Part shown: piece by piece, positions 26,915 through 35,259 of the stretch
Position numbering within the stretch: position 1 is the stretch's first letter
Layout: every line of letters begins with the position of its first letter
From: Streptomyces varsoviensis
GTDB lineage: Bacteria > Actinomycetota > Actinomycetes > Streptomycetales > Streptomycetaceae
DNA length: 64,000 bases
Direction of reading: 5' to 3'
Assembly: GCF_000718635.1 (NCBI RefSeq)
Contig: NZ_JOBF01000003.1
Coordinates: forward strand, 868,001-932,000
The notes under the pieces: model-generated
Database searches by the model: none
What the model saw: the letters and a program-made list of their open reading frames with translations, nothing else
What the model was told of the DNA's origin: nothing
Made by a program: the position numbers and the translations under genes

Positions 26915-27508
26915 ATGCACCGTGCATTGATCGTCGTTGACGTGCAGAACGACTTCTGCGAGGGCGGCAGCCTGGCCGTCGCGGGCGGCGCCGACGTCGC
27001 CGCCGGGATCACGGATCTCGTCGGCGAGGCCACCGCCGGATACCGCTACGTCGTCGCGACACGTGATCATCACATCGACCCCGGCGAGCACTTCTCCGCC
27101 CACCCGGACTACGAGAACTCCTGGCCCCCGCACTGCGTCGCCGGCACGGAGGGCAGCGGCTTCCACCCGAACTTCGCGCCCGCCGTCGCCTCCGGCGCCG
27201 TCGAGGCGGTCTTCGACAAGGGCGCCCACACGGCCGCGTACAGCGGCTTCGAGGGCGCGGACGAGAACGGCACACCGCTGGCCCAGTGGCTGCGGGACCG
27301 GGACGTCGCCGAGGTCGACATCGTCGGCCTCGCCACCGACCACTGCGTCCGGGCCACCGCCCTGGACGCGCGGCGCGAGCGCTTCACCACCCGCGTCCTG
27401 CTGGACCTGACCGCCGGCGTCTCCCGCCACACCACCGAGCGCGCCATGGAGGAGCTGCGGGACGCCGGCGTGGACCTGAGCGGCAAGCCCATCCTCCAGA
27501 CCGGCTGA
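26915..27508 (+). CDS. pncA: Nicotinamidase (pyrazinamidase family)
   Basis: 197 residues from ATG 26915, chosen because AAAGGA lies 9 nt upstream; the ATG at 26906 overlaps that site. The enzyme deamidates nicotinamide to nicotinate. The catalytic triad is Asp9 (VVDVQNDF), Lys102 (FDKGAH) and Cys144 (ATDHCVRAT); metal ligands are Asp51, His53 (TRDHH), His59 and His73. Length and motifs are normal. It works immediately before PncB in NAD salvage. Confidence 0.95.
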   Translation: MHRALIVVDVQNDFCEGGSLAVAGGADVAAGITDLVGEATAGYRYVVATRDHHIDPGEHFSAHPDYENSWPPHCVAGTEGSGFHPNFAPAVASGAVEAVFDKGAHTAAYSGFEGADENGTPLAQWLRDRDVAEVDIVGLATDHCVRATALDARRERFTTRVLLDLTAGVSRHTTERAMEELRDAGVDLSGKPILQTG

Positions 27509-27596
27509 CGAGCGCCCGCCCTCGGGGCGGGACGTAGCGGCCGTACGTACGAGAACAGGCCCCGCCGGACGTACGGGTACGGGCGCCAAGCGGGCA

Positions 27597-27641
27597 CGGC
27601 CGGACCTACGAGCACGGACCCGGCCGGACCTACGAGCACGG
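27597..27641. repeat. 24-bp direct repeat, two copies
   Basis: CGGCCGGACCTACGAGCACG begins at 27597 and again at 27621. It is part of a 200-bp spacer rich in CGTACG/GTACGGGCG words between pncA and the next convergent gene. Confidence 0.7.
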
Positions 27642-27711
27642 GCGCGGGCGGGCCGAAGCGGGACGCGTCCCGCGGCTCGCTCGCGCCCGTACGAGCGCCT
27701 GCGCGCGAGGG

Positions 27712-28062
27712 CTAGTGGCTCGCGCCCGCGCGGTGGTCCGCCGGGCCGCGGAGCAGGCTGCGGATCGGGTGCCAGGACTCGGTGTCGTCGTCGGGCACGG
27801 ACCGCCAGACGAGGCCGTCCGGGTGGTGCAGCACCGCCGTTATCTCGTCGGGCGTCGGCGGCTCGGTGTTGCCGCGCAGATAGACCGCGCGCAGCCCGAG
27901 GTTGCGGAGCCTGGTCAGGGCGCGCTGGCGGTTCACGGCGTGCACCAGAACCCGCACCCGCGCGCCCGGCACCCCACTGCCGCCGGGCGGGCTGGGCAGC
28001 GACAGAGCCACCACCACACTGCCCCCCGGAAGCTTGGCGAATCCGCCACCGGCCATGTGCAT
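27712..28062 (-). CDS. Conserved hypothetical protein (116 aa)
   Basis: 116 residues. Start 28062 is taken because AAGGGG precedes it at good spacing and the open frame further upstream has non-Streptomyces codons (CTTATT and similar). Visible features: a glycine-rich N-terminus (MAGGGFAKLPGG), a central strand-helix unit (RVRVLVHAVNRQRALTRLRN, GLRAVYLRGNTEPPT) and a C-terminal HHPDGLVWRSVPDDDTESWH. It is soluble and has no recognised domain. It may be convergent with pncA in control but shares no promoter with it. Confidence 0.65.
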   Translation of the reverse strand: MHMAGGGFAKLPGGSVVVALSLPSPPGGSGVPGARVRVLVHAVNRQRALTRLRNLGLRAVYLRGNTEPPTPDEITAVLHHPDGLVWRSVPDDDTESWHPIRSLLRGPADHRAGASH

Positions 28063-29237
28063 CAGAACCCCTTCATGAGACGTCGCGTCAATAAGAGCTT
28101 CACGGGAGGCATTCAAACGCTAACGGCGGCCGGCCGCTAGGGGGCAAAGAATCACACGCCGTTGACCTGCGCTGATGCAGATTTCTCGTGACGCGAACCA
28201 CCCTGGAGGCCGACCGCGGGGCCGCCGCGCGACGCCTTAATGATCTTGTTCTGGCGGCGAGTGTCAGTAAGGATCACGCCATATGGCCGACCACCGGCCA
28301 CCGCACCGGAAGGTCCGCCGGACGCCAGGCGCGCGGGGCGCGGAGTGCGGGGTGCGGGGTGCGGAGAGCCTGAAGGGGTTTCTCTTCGAAGTCTTTAGGC
28401 AAGACCTCGCCGTCGCCTTTCCGGCGGCCCGGCGCTCTCGGAAAATGAGAGTGTGCGCCGGGTCCGGGGATTACCCGAGAGCCCTTCACCGATGGCCGCG
28501 CGCGACGGAACTCTGCCCCCGGCCAGAGAACACACAGCGTTGATTTGTCGACTGTTCAAGCGGAGTTCACCGGACGCACCAGAGGGTGTGAAGATCGCGA
28601 ATATCTTTTCGGTCTTCTCCGGTGCAAGTTCCGGTCAGCCGCCGCTGCCACCCGTAAGGATCTTCGGCGCACCGCGCCGTTCACGCTCCGCGCCGCGGGC
28701 ACCCCCCGGTCGCGACGCGTCGCCGCGGCCGCCCCGGAAGCCGCCCCCACAGCCCCGTACGGCCCCCTCGGCACCCCGTCTGAGCTGCGGAAACAACATC
28801 GGTCTCAGCATCTCGGCCGAGCGTCGGCCGGCGCGGCTCCGGTCGGCGGGAGCGCCCCCCGGAGCGCGCTCGCCGCCGCGCTTCCGGCACCGGAGCCGGT
28901 GCTTCCCGTTGACTGCTGTTCGCTTGTGAGCACCCTTCTCCGGAAGAACTGGGAAGCCATTAGTCCCCTGTGACAGGAGAAAGGACTGATGCGCCTCGGC
29001 ACCCGGACGGCCAGTGCGGTACCTGGCCTTTGCGTTACGAATATCGGACATCAACAGACGCGCCCATCCCATGCGCGGGATGGCCGAATGATTCCGTGCG
29101 CCCCCCATGCATCGGTACCGTGTGTTAGGTCATGCTTACCAGCAGTTCCATGGGGGCAGACAGCCCCGTAGAGTCGTTTTGCGGTACGCATTGTCGACTC
29201 TCCCCCTAAATCGAAGCCCCGAGGACGGATCACCGCC
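28063..29237. other. 1.2-kb gene-poor region with several hairpins
   Basis: No frame here has convincing codon bias over its full length, although G+C-rich frames are open on both strands. It has an unusual share of A/T-richer patches (28070-28270, 28380-28660, 28900-29230). Pairing elements include the stem-loop at 28428-28462, CCATCCC/GGGATGG near 29065-29085, GGGGC/GCCCC near 29155, and AGAGTCG/CGACTCT at 29170-29201. A short frame at 28989 with a good ribosome site (GGAGAAAGG) has poor codons. It may hold regulatory RNA or a long 5' region of the membrane protein gene at 29238. Confidence 0.55.
28428..28462. other. Stable stem-loop in the gene-poor region
   Basis: CCCGGCGC (28428-28435) pairs with GCGCCGGG (28455-28462), with an inner CTCTC/GAGAG pairing and an A-rich loop. 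There is no T-run on either side, so a structured RNA or processing site is as likely as a terminator. Confidence 0.4.
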
Positions 29238-29579
29238 ATGCCGCGTCCGACTCCCGCACAGATCGCCTATGGTTCGGCCACTGTCGTCATCTCCGCCCTC
29301 GCGATGCTGCTTCTGTCGCAGACGCGAACGGGTCTGGGGGTCGGAGTGGTCGCCGTCGCCGCCCTCGCGCTCGGGCTCCTCGTCGCCGTGACCGTGCCGC
29401 TCCCGCGCACGGCCGCCCGCGCGGCGCGGGCCAACGAGCCGCAGACCACCGCCGCGCCGGGCAGCGCCGCGGCGTCCGCGCCCCCGGCCGTGTCGTTCGC
29501 CGCGCGCCGGGTGACCGGCCGCCGCGCCCCCGCGCGCGCCGGTGGTTCACGGATCAGGGAGCACTCCCTGCGCCGCTGA
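29238..29579 (+). CDS. Two-span small membrane protein
   Basis: 113 residues, ATG 29238. Two hydrophobic helices, about residues 10-28 (YGSATVVISALAMLLLSQ) and 33-54 (GVGVVAVAALALGLLVAVTV), are followed by a basic Ala/Arg/Pro-rich tail of about 55 residues ending REHSLRR. Codon bias is strong. No domain recognised. It stands between the gene-poor region and two RDD proteins. Confidence 0.7.
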   Translation: MPRPTPAQIAYGSATVVISALAMLLLSQTRTGLGVGVVAVAALALGLLVAVTVPLPRTAARAARANEPQTTAAPGSAAASAPPAVSFAARRVTGRRAPARAGGSRIREHSLRR

Positions 29580-29581
29580 GC

Positions 29582-29597
29582 GACAAAACGTTTTGTC
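29582..29597. other. 16-bp perfect palindrome
   Basis: GACAAAACGTTTTGTC lies 2 bp after the stop of the two-span protein gene. The A/T-rich core is striking in this sequence. It could be an operator-like site or a small terminator hairpin. Confidence 0.5.
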
Positions 29598-29656
29598 CTC
29601 CTGGTCCACGCCCGTACCGCACGCCCGTGACGCGTCCCCGTGACGCGCCCCCCGCA

Positions 29657-30373
29657 TCACCGCGCGGCGACCACCACGGTCCTGGCTCCCTTGTCGTGCA
29701 GGCACTGCTGATAGGGCTTGTCCCAGGTGCACCACAGGACATTGACCAGCCAGAAGATGAAGCCGCAGCACGGCACGATCTCCGGCAGCGAGTAGACGGC
29801 GGCCCGCGCCCAGCCGGGCCGGCCCGCCGGAACCGCGCCGTTCTCCAGCATCGCCACGCGGATCTTCATCATCCGTTTGCCGACGGTCTGGCCCCGGCTG
29901 GTGAGCATCAGACCCTCGTAGACGAAGTAGACGACGGAGATGATGACCGACAGGCTCGTCGACTTGACGGTGTCCTCGGTCGGGTCGTAGCCGCCGGTCA
30001 CCAGCGAGACGATGACGCTGACCGGGATGCCGACGATGAGCCCGTCGATGATGCGGGCCACGAGCCGCCGGCCCCGGCCCGCGAGGGGCGGCATCCCCGC
30101 CAGCGGATTGCCCGCCCCGAACTGAGCGCCGTACGGATCGCCGGGCCCGCCCCCGCCGTACGGGCCACCCCCGTACGGACCGCCGGGGCCGCCCCCGCCG
30201 TACGGACCATTGCCGCCGTACGGACCACCGCCCCCGTCGCCGTACGGTCCACCGCCCCCGCCGGCCGGCGCGCCCGCGTCATACGGCGGGGGCGGAGGGG
30301 CGGAAGGCGGCGGTTCCTGCGGCTTCTTGCGGAACGGGTCATCCTCGGGCGGCCGCGCCTGGTCGCTACTCAT
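29657..30373 (-). CDS. RDD family membrane protein with Gly/Pro/Tyr-rich N-terminus
   Basis: 238 residues, ATG 30373. The first 100 residues are low-complexity, with PPYG and GGPYGGGG repeats. The RDD domain follows (about 110-238): RRLVARIIDGLIVGIPVSV, YFVYEGLMLTSRGQTVGKRM, and a last helix region ending DKPYQQCLHDKGARTVVV. About three membrane helices. RDD proteins are of uncertain function, some linked to transport or solute stress. A second RDD gene lies directly upstream on the same strand. Confidence 0.85.
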   Translation of the reverse strand: MSSDQARPPEDDPFRKKPQEPPPSAPPPPPYDAGAPAGGGGGPYGDGGGGPYGGNGPYGGGGPGGPYGGGPYGGGGPGDPYGAQFGAGNPLAGMPPLAGRGRRLVARIIDGLIVGIPVSVIVSLVTGGYDPTEDTVKSTSLSVIISVVYFVYEGLMLTSRGQTVGKRMMKIRVAMLENGAVPAGRPGWARAAVYSLPEIVPCCGFIFWLVNVLWCTWDKPYQQCLHDKGARTVVVAAR

Positions 30374-30593
30374 GGACCCAGTAGACCGGCCCGGGAAGGC
30401 CATCGCATCCGGCTGGTGCCGACCGGGTGGAAATCGAGCCGCCTCGAACGACCGCCTCCGGCACGCCCGCCCGGCCCTGCCCCGCCCCGGGCCGCTCGGC
30501 AGGACCGCCCGCTCGACGGGGCCGGCCGCTCAGTGGGACCAGTCGACCGACGCTCGGGCGGGCCGAGCGCCCCCGCTCCCCGCCCGGTTCCGC

Positions 30594-32231
30594 TCAGCGG
30601 GCCCGTGCCACGAAGGTGTGCGCCGCCTTGTCGTGCCAGCACTGCCGCCACGGCCGGTCGAACAGACACCACAGGACGTTCACGACGCCGACCACCAGCA
30701 GGCCCAGCACGCCGTACACCAGCCACCGGCGCAGCGCCGCCCCGAACGACGGCGTGTCGTGGCCCTCGATGCTCAGCACCCGCACCCCGCAGAGCTTCTT
30801 GCCCAGCGTGCGGCCCCACTTGGCGGTGGGCAGCGCCTCGTACACGACCCCCGCCAGCAGCAGCACGGCCAGCACGATGCCGAGGCAGGCCCCGGTCGTG
30901 CCGTCCAGCAGCCAGACCGTCACGGTCTCGCCGGACTGCTTGGCGCCTTCGAGCTTGCCGTCGATGTGGTCGGCGGCCTTCGCCCACAACGGCACGGCGG
31001 CAGCGGCCACGACCGCCCCGAGCACCGCCGAGTCGATCAGCCGCGCGCCGAGGCGGCGGCCGAGCCCGGCGGGCCGGCCCTGCGCCTGCGCCGCCTGGAG
31101 GAAGGGGTTGTCGACCGGCGGCTTCCACGGAATGACGCCTTCCGGCGGCGCGCTCGGGGCGGTCGCCGCGGCCGGACCAGTAGAGGGAGCGGGCCCGGTG
31201 GCCGCGGCCGGGCCGTACACGCCCGCGTGCGCCCCCTCGGGCCGCGGTGCCGACCACGCGGGGCTGCCACCGCCGCCCTGAGCGGGCACCAGCCCCTGCG
31301 GCGGCGGCTGTACGGGCTGAGGGGCCGGCGCGTGCGCCGCACGGGCCTCGGGGGCATCCGCACCAGGTCCGTACCCGCCGTTCGGCCCCGCCCACGGCTC
31401 GGGGCCCGGCTCGGCGGTACGTACGGGCGGCTGGGCGGCGGGCCCGGCGGCAGGCGCGCCGCCCGCGCTCTCGCCGTTGCGAACGGGTGCGGCGGCATCG
31501 GCGCGGTCCGCCGGGGCGGGCCAGACGACATCGTCGGGCGCGGTCCGCGCGCCGGGCGCACGCCCTGCCGCCTCCTCGTGGCGTTCGGCGGCGCCGGGGC
31601 CGTCCGGCGCCCAGGAGTTCCAGCGGTCCGGCTCGGGGCCGAACCCGTTCCCGCGTGCGCCGTCGTGCGGGCGCCGCGGGTCCTCCCGGACGGGGGCGGG
31701 CCCGGACTGCCGGGGCCGTACGTCCGCGGCGGCGGCGCGCGGCAGCGGCTCCGGCTCCGGCTCCTCGTCGAGGAACATCGGCCCGGTCTCCTCGGGCCGC
31801 CCGACGGCGGGCCGCGCGGCCTCCTCCGCGGGGCCGGCGTCAGCACGACCGGCGTCAGCACGACCGGAGTCAGCACGGCCGGAGTCGACGCGACCGGCCT
31901 CAGCGCGACCGGCCTCCGAACGCGCGGCCTCCGCACGACCGGCCTCGGGCTGACGCGTCTCGGGACGGGCAGTCTCGGCGTGGGCCGTCTCGGGACGGGC
32001 CGTCTCGGACGTGCGCAGCGCCGACGATGCCGCGGGCGGGGCGAGGGCCGGCGGCGGGGCCGCGTTCGCGGGGGCGGCCGGCATCTCCTCGCCGGCCGCC
32101 GGGGCGGGCCGGCTGGTGCCGGGGACCCACGCGGCGCCGTTCCAGTACCGGATGTAGCCGGGGATGGACGGGTCCGGATAGAAGCCGGGGGTGGGGCTGC
32201 CGTCGGCTGATCCTGAGGTAGACGCGCTCAT
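30594..32231 (-). CDS. DUF2510-RDD membrane protein with long repetitive linker
   Basis: 545 residues. Residues about 12-40 form a DUF2510 motif (GFYPDPSIPGYIRYWNGAAW). A linker of about 340 residues follows, rich in Ala/Pro/Glu/Arg, including five-residue repeats such as EAGRA, DSGRA, DAGRA (residues 75-137). The RDD domain is at about 386-545 (GLGRRLGARLIDSAVLG; KWGRTLGKKLCGVRV; FDRPWRQCWHDKAAHTFV). The final helix region and tail closely resemble the downstream RDD protein, so the two are paralogues. ATG 32231 is divergent from ssgG. Confidence 0.85.
   Translation of the reverse strand: MSASTSGSADGSPTPGFYPDPSIPGYIRYWNGAAWVPGTSRPAPAAGEEMPAAPANAAPPPALAPPAASSALRTSETARPETAHAETARPETRQPEAGRAEAARSEAGRAEAGRVDSGRADSGRADAGRADAGPAEEAARPAVGRPEETGPMFLDEEPEPEPLPRAAAADVRPRQSGPAPVREDPRRPHDGARGNGFGPEPDRWNSWAPDGPGAAERHEEAAGRAPGARTAPDDVVWPAPADRADAAAPVRNGESAGGAPAAGPAAQPPVRTAEPGPEPWAGPNGGYGPGADAPEARAAHAPAPQPVQPPPQGLVPAQGGGGSPAWSAPRPEGAHAGVYGPAAATGPAPSTGPAAATAPSAPPEGVIPWKPPVDNPFLQAAQAQGRPAGLGRRLGARLIDSAVLGAVVAAAAVPLWAKAADHIDGKLEGAKQSGETVTVWLLDGTTGACLGIVLAVLLLAGVVYEALPTAKWGRTLGKKLCGVRVLSIEGHDTPSFGAALRRWLVYGVLGLLVVGVVNVLWCLFDRPWRQCWHDKAAHTFVARAR
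31827..31960 (-). repeat. 15-bp coding repeats in the DUF2510-RDD gene
   Basis: About nine imperfect 15-bp units (for example GTCAGCACGACCGGC on the plus strand) encode the five-residue repeats of the linker. Neighbouring units are nearly identical, which suggests recent slippage. Confidence 0.8.
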
Positions 32232-32601
32232 GATGTCCGATGTCCCGTATCTGTTCGGCCGTGCTGTGTCGTGTGGTGCTCGGTGGGGCGTAAGCAGTCT
32301 GCCGCACCGGGGCGAGGAGGTGTAGAGCGCTCGGCCCTCCGCGCCCTCGGCGCTCGGTACCGCGGTGCCTCGTGACCTCAATGCACACAACGCAACCGGG
32401 TGCGCGGGGAACAGGTCTACCAGAAGGGCCGAGCACTCGGGGCCGACCGGCCGGAGCACCACTCGCACGTGCGAGCCGGAAGATATTCGGAATGTTTTCG
32501 GGAAGTCGCGTAATGGCGTGGGGGGCAGCGCGCTCTATCCGGTGCGGGCCCGTTCACAGGGGCTGCGCACCGAGAGATACAGAGCAGAGAGGGCGCACTT
32601 C
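32232..32601. other. Divergent region between RDD gene and ssgG
   Basis: 370 bp without a supported gene. The A/T-richer segment GATATTCGGAATGTTTTCGGG around 32480-32500 is the best place for an ssgG promoter. The frame upstream of ssgG is open but without codon bias. Confidence 0.45.
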
Positions 32602-33078
32602 ATGCACACCGTGGTGGAACGAGAGCTGGAGCTCAACCTGGTGCTGTCGCCGGAGCGCAGCATCCCCGTACCGGCCCGTATGTCCTACCGGACCGACGAC
32701 CCGTTCGCCGTCCACATCAGCTTCCATGTCACCTCGGACTCCCCCGTGAACTGGACGTTCGCCCGCGAGCTGCTGGTGGAGGGGGTCTTTCGGCCGTGCG
32801 GGCACGGGGACGTGCGGGTGTGGCCGACAAAGGTCGACGGCCGCAGCATCGTCTGCATGGCGCTGTCGTCCCCGGACGGCGACGCGCTCCTGGAGGCGCC
32901 CGCCTCGGCGGTCTCGGCGTGGCTGGAGCGGACGCTGCGCGCGGTGGCGCCGGGCTCGGAGCACGAGCGGCTCGCCATCGACGACGCACTGCGCGAACTG
33001 CTGGCCCCCACCCCGGGCGACGACCTCTGGCTGCGCGGGCCGTGGCCGTCGGACGAGTCGCCGGAGGCGGGGGCGTAG
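32602..33078 (+). CDS. ssgG: SsgA-like sporulation and cell division protein, SsgG type
   Basis: 158 residues. SALP family features are clear: the N-terminal LELNLVLSPERSIPVPARMS, SYRTDDPFAVHISFHV, NWTFARELLVEGVFRPCGHGDVRVWP and the C-terminal helical half. SALPs guide septum and peptidoglycan events during aerial hyphal sporulation; SsgG is implicated in positioning of sporulation septa. The SsgG assignment rests on position: in S. coelicolor ssgG lies between pncA/pncB and hppD, as here. AGAGAGGG lies upstream of ATG 32602. Confidence 0.88.
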   Translation: MHTVVERELELNLVLSPERSIPVPARMSYRTDDPFAVHISFHVTSDSPVNWTFARELLVEGVFRPCGHGDVRVWPTKVDGRSIVCMALSSPDGDALLEAPASAVSAWLERTLRAVAPGSEHERLAIDDALRELLAPTPGDDLWLRGPWPSDESPEAGA

Positions 33079-33081
33079 CGG

Positions 33082-33103
33082 GCCGCCGCCCGTGGGCGGC
33101 GGC
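33082..33103. terminator. Terminator between ssgG and the VOC gene
   Basis: GCCGCCGCCC (33082-33091) and GGGCGGCGGC (33094-33103) with a 2-nt gap; the true loop will open a few pairs. It lies between convergent genes. Confidence 0.6.
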
Positions 33104-33109
33104 GGGTGG

Positions 33110-33505
33110 TCACTCATCCTTGATGTAGGGGTGGGTCAGGAACTCGATGGCGTGTCCGTCCGGGTCGTCGACGTAGACGCCCCGGCCCTTGTTCCGGTGG
33201 TTGATCTGCTGGGGCTCGGTGTGGAAGGGGTCGCCCCAGTAGGGGAGTTCGCGGTCCTTGATGCGGGCGAAGATCTCGTCGAACTCGTCCTCGGAGACGA
33301 GGAAGGCGAGGTGCTGGGGCACGATCTTCAGGCCCTCGGGGAGGTGGTCGTCGGCGTAGTCGACGGTGACGTCGTTGGAGAGCTTGACCTCGGCGAACGG
33401 GCCGAAGGACGTCGGCTCCGGCGCGCCGAGGAGTTCGGTGACGAAGCGGGCGGAGGCGAAGCGGTCGGAGCTGTGCACGATCAGGTGGTTGAGTTGCGCG
33501 GGCAC
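33110..33505 (-). CDS. VOC (glyoxalase/dioxygenase fold) family protein
   Basis: 131 residues, GTG start at 33505 with GGAGGTTCC just before it. The fold is two beta-alpha-beta-beta-beta modules: LNHLIVHSSDRFASARFVTE with a first metal histidine (His7), LKIVPQHLAFLVSEDEFDEI with a second, and GRGVYVDDPDGHAIEFLTHP with a final glutamate, the VOC metal triad. The substrate is unknown; such small VOC proteins include lactoylglutathione lyases, resistance proteins and dioxygenases. Confidence 0.85.
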   Translation of the reverse strand: MPAQLNHLIVHSSDRFASARFVTELLGAPEPTSFGPFAEVKLSNDVTVDYADDHLPEGLKIVPQHLAFLVSEDEFDEIFARIKDRELPYWGDPFHTEPQQINHRNKGRGVYVDDPDGHAIEFLTHPYIKDE

Positions 33506-33774
33506 GGAACCTCCAAGGCGATGGATGCCGTCATTTCCGGTTACTCGGTGCGCTTACGACGGTACGGTCGGCAGTCGCGGCGCGCATCGGGCTTCCGGAC
33601 GAATCCGGCCGATTCGCCGGTTCCGGCGTCCTACGTCCCGCGCCCTAAACCCCTGGCCGGTGGGGAGGGGCGGGCGGCCGCGGCCGTCCGCCTCCCGCGC
33701 TCCCGCGATGCCCCTGGCCCGGGAAGCCGTGGTCACAGGGGGCCGCTCGCAGGGCCGCGGTCAACCGGCCCCGC

Positions 33775-35145
33775 TCACAGGACCTTGCCCGGATTCAGGA
33801 TGCCGAGCGGGTCGAAGGTGTGCTTGATGCCGCGCTGCATCTCCAGGCCGACCGGGCCCAGCTCGCGGGCGAGCCAGTCGCGCTTGAGGAGGCCGACGCC
33901 GTGTTCGCCGGTGATCGTGCCGCCGAGGTCGAGGCCGAGGGCCATGATCTCGTCGAAGGACTCCCGCGCTCGGCGGGCCTCGTCGGCGTCGGCGGGGTCG
34001 AAGCAGACGGTGGGGTGGGTGTTGCCGTCGCCGGCGTGCGCGCAGACGCCGATGGTCAGGCGGTGTTTCGCGGCGATGGCGGCGATGCCCTCGAAGATGT
34101 CGGCGAGGCGGGAGCGGGGCACGCACACGTCGTCGATCATCGTGGCGGACTTGACGGCTTCCAGGGCGGTGAGGGTCAACCGGCGCGCCTTGAGCAGCAG
34201 TTCGGACTCGGCCTCCGTGTCGGCCGGTACGACCTCGGTGGCGCCGGCCTCGGTGCACAGGGCGCCGACGGCCGCGAGGTCGGCGGCGGGGTCGGGGGTG
34301 TCGAAGGCGGCGAGCAGGAGCGCTTCGGTGGTCTCGGGCAGGCCCATGCGGGCGTACGCGTTGACGGCCCGTACGGAGGTGCGGTCCATGAGTTCGAGCA
34401 GCGAGGGGGCGTGGCCGCGGGCCATGATGGCGCAGACGGCGGCGCAGGCGGCGGCCGTGGAGGGGAACTCCGCGGCGAGCACGAGCTGGCGGGGCGGCGC
34501 GGGCTTGAGGGCGAGCACGGCCCGTACGACGATGCCGAGGCTGCCCTCGGAGCCGACGAAGAGGCGGGTGAGGTCGTAGCCGGCGACGCCCTTGGCGGTG
34601 GTGCGGCCGGTGCGCAGCAGGCGGCCGTCGGCGAGGACGACGTCGAGGCCGAGGACGTAGTCGGCGGTGACGCCGTACTTGACGCAGCACAGGCCGCCGG
34701 AGGCGGTGCCGATGTTGCCGCCGATGGTGCACTCCTCCCAACTGGAGGGGTCGGGCGGGTAGGCGAGGCCGTGTTCGGCGACGGCGCGGGAGAGTTCGGC
34801 GTTGACGACGCCGGGTTCGACGACGGCGGTCCGGTCGACGGCGTTGATCTCGATGATCTTGTTCATGGCGGTGAGGGACAGTACGACGCAGCCCTCTATG
34901 GCGTTGGCCGCGCCGGACAGGCCCGTGCGGGCGCCCTGCGGCACGACGGGTACGCGCAGGGCGGTGGCGGTGCGCATGACGTGCCGCACCTGGTCGACGG
35001 TGCGCGGCAGGACGACCGCGGCGGGCCGCCCGGCCGGGCAGAAGCTGGCCATGTCGTTGGCGTAGGAGCGGGTGATGTCGGGGTCCGTGAGGACCGCTTC
35101 GGCGGGAAGGCCGTCGCACAGGAGTTTGATCACGTCGCCGTCCAT
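33775..35145 (-). CDS. FAD-linked oxidase, GlcD/D-lactate dehydrogenase type
   Basis: 456 residues. An N-terminal PCMH-type FAD domain has VVPQGARTGLSGAAN, CTIGGNIGTASGGLCCVKYG and GSEGSLGIV; the C-terminal FAD-oxidase domain has CAHAGDGNTHP and GTITGEHGVGLLKRDWL, with the histidines of the 2-hydroxyacid site. It should oxidise glycolate, D-lactate or a similar D-2-hydroxyacid. No GlcE/GlcF partner is present, which points to a D-lactate dehydrogenase (cytochrome) type. ATG 35145 is chosen because GTGAGGA precedes it; GTG 35154 is possible. Confidence 0.9.
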   Translation of the reverse strand: MDGDVIKLLCDGLPAEAVLTDPDITRSYANDMASFCPAGRPAAVVLPRTVDQVRHVMRTATALRVPVVPQGARTGLSGAANAIEGCVVLSLTAMNKIIEINAVDRTAVVEPGVVNAELSRAVAEHGLAYPPDPSSWEECTIGGNIGTASGGLCCVKYGVTADYVLGLDVVLADGRLLRTGRTTAKGVAGYDLTRLFVGSEGSLGIVVRAVLALKPAPPRQLVLAAEFPSTAAACAAVCAIMARGHAPSLLELMDRTSVRAVNAYARMGLPETTEALLLAAFDTPDPAADLAAVGALCTEAGATEVVPADTEAESELLLKARRLTLTALEAVKSATMIDDVCVPRSRLADIFEGIAAIAAKHRLTIGVCAHAGDGNTHPTVCFDPADADEARRARESFDEIMALGLDLGGTITGEHGVGLLKRDWLARELGPVGLEMQRGIKHTFDPLGILNPGKVL

Positions 35146-35259
35146 GGTCCTCACCCTGGCACTCCGGGGGCCGGTAGGGAAGATCGCACCAGCGGTCGGC
35201 GCCGCGCCTTCCGGCTCCCCGGCTTCCCGGCTATCCGGCCGCTTGGTCCTGACCTGCCC

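Noticed and set aside
28453..28973. Two overlapping plus-strand frames and a minus-strand frame in the gene-poor region
   Set aside because: Codon bias appears only in part of each frame, starts are poor (TTG or internal), and the peptides look like low-complexity Arg/Ala/Pro sequence.
28989..29171. 60-codon frame with a good ribosome site (GGAGAAAGG)
   Set aside because: Codon usage is far from Streptomyces norms and the frame overlaps several hairpins; more likely non-coding. Could be revisited with translation data.
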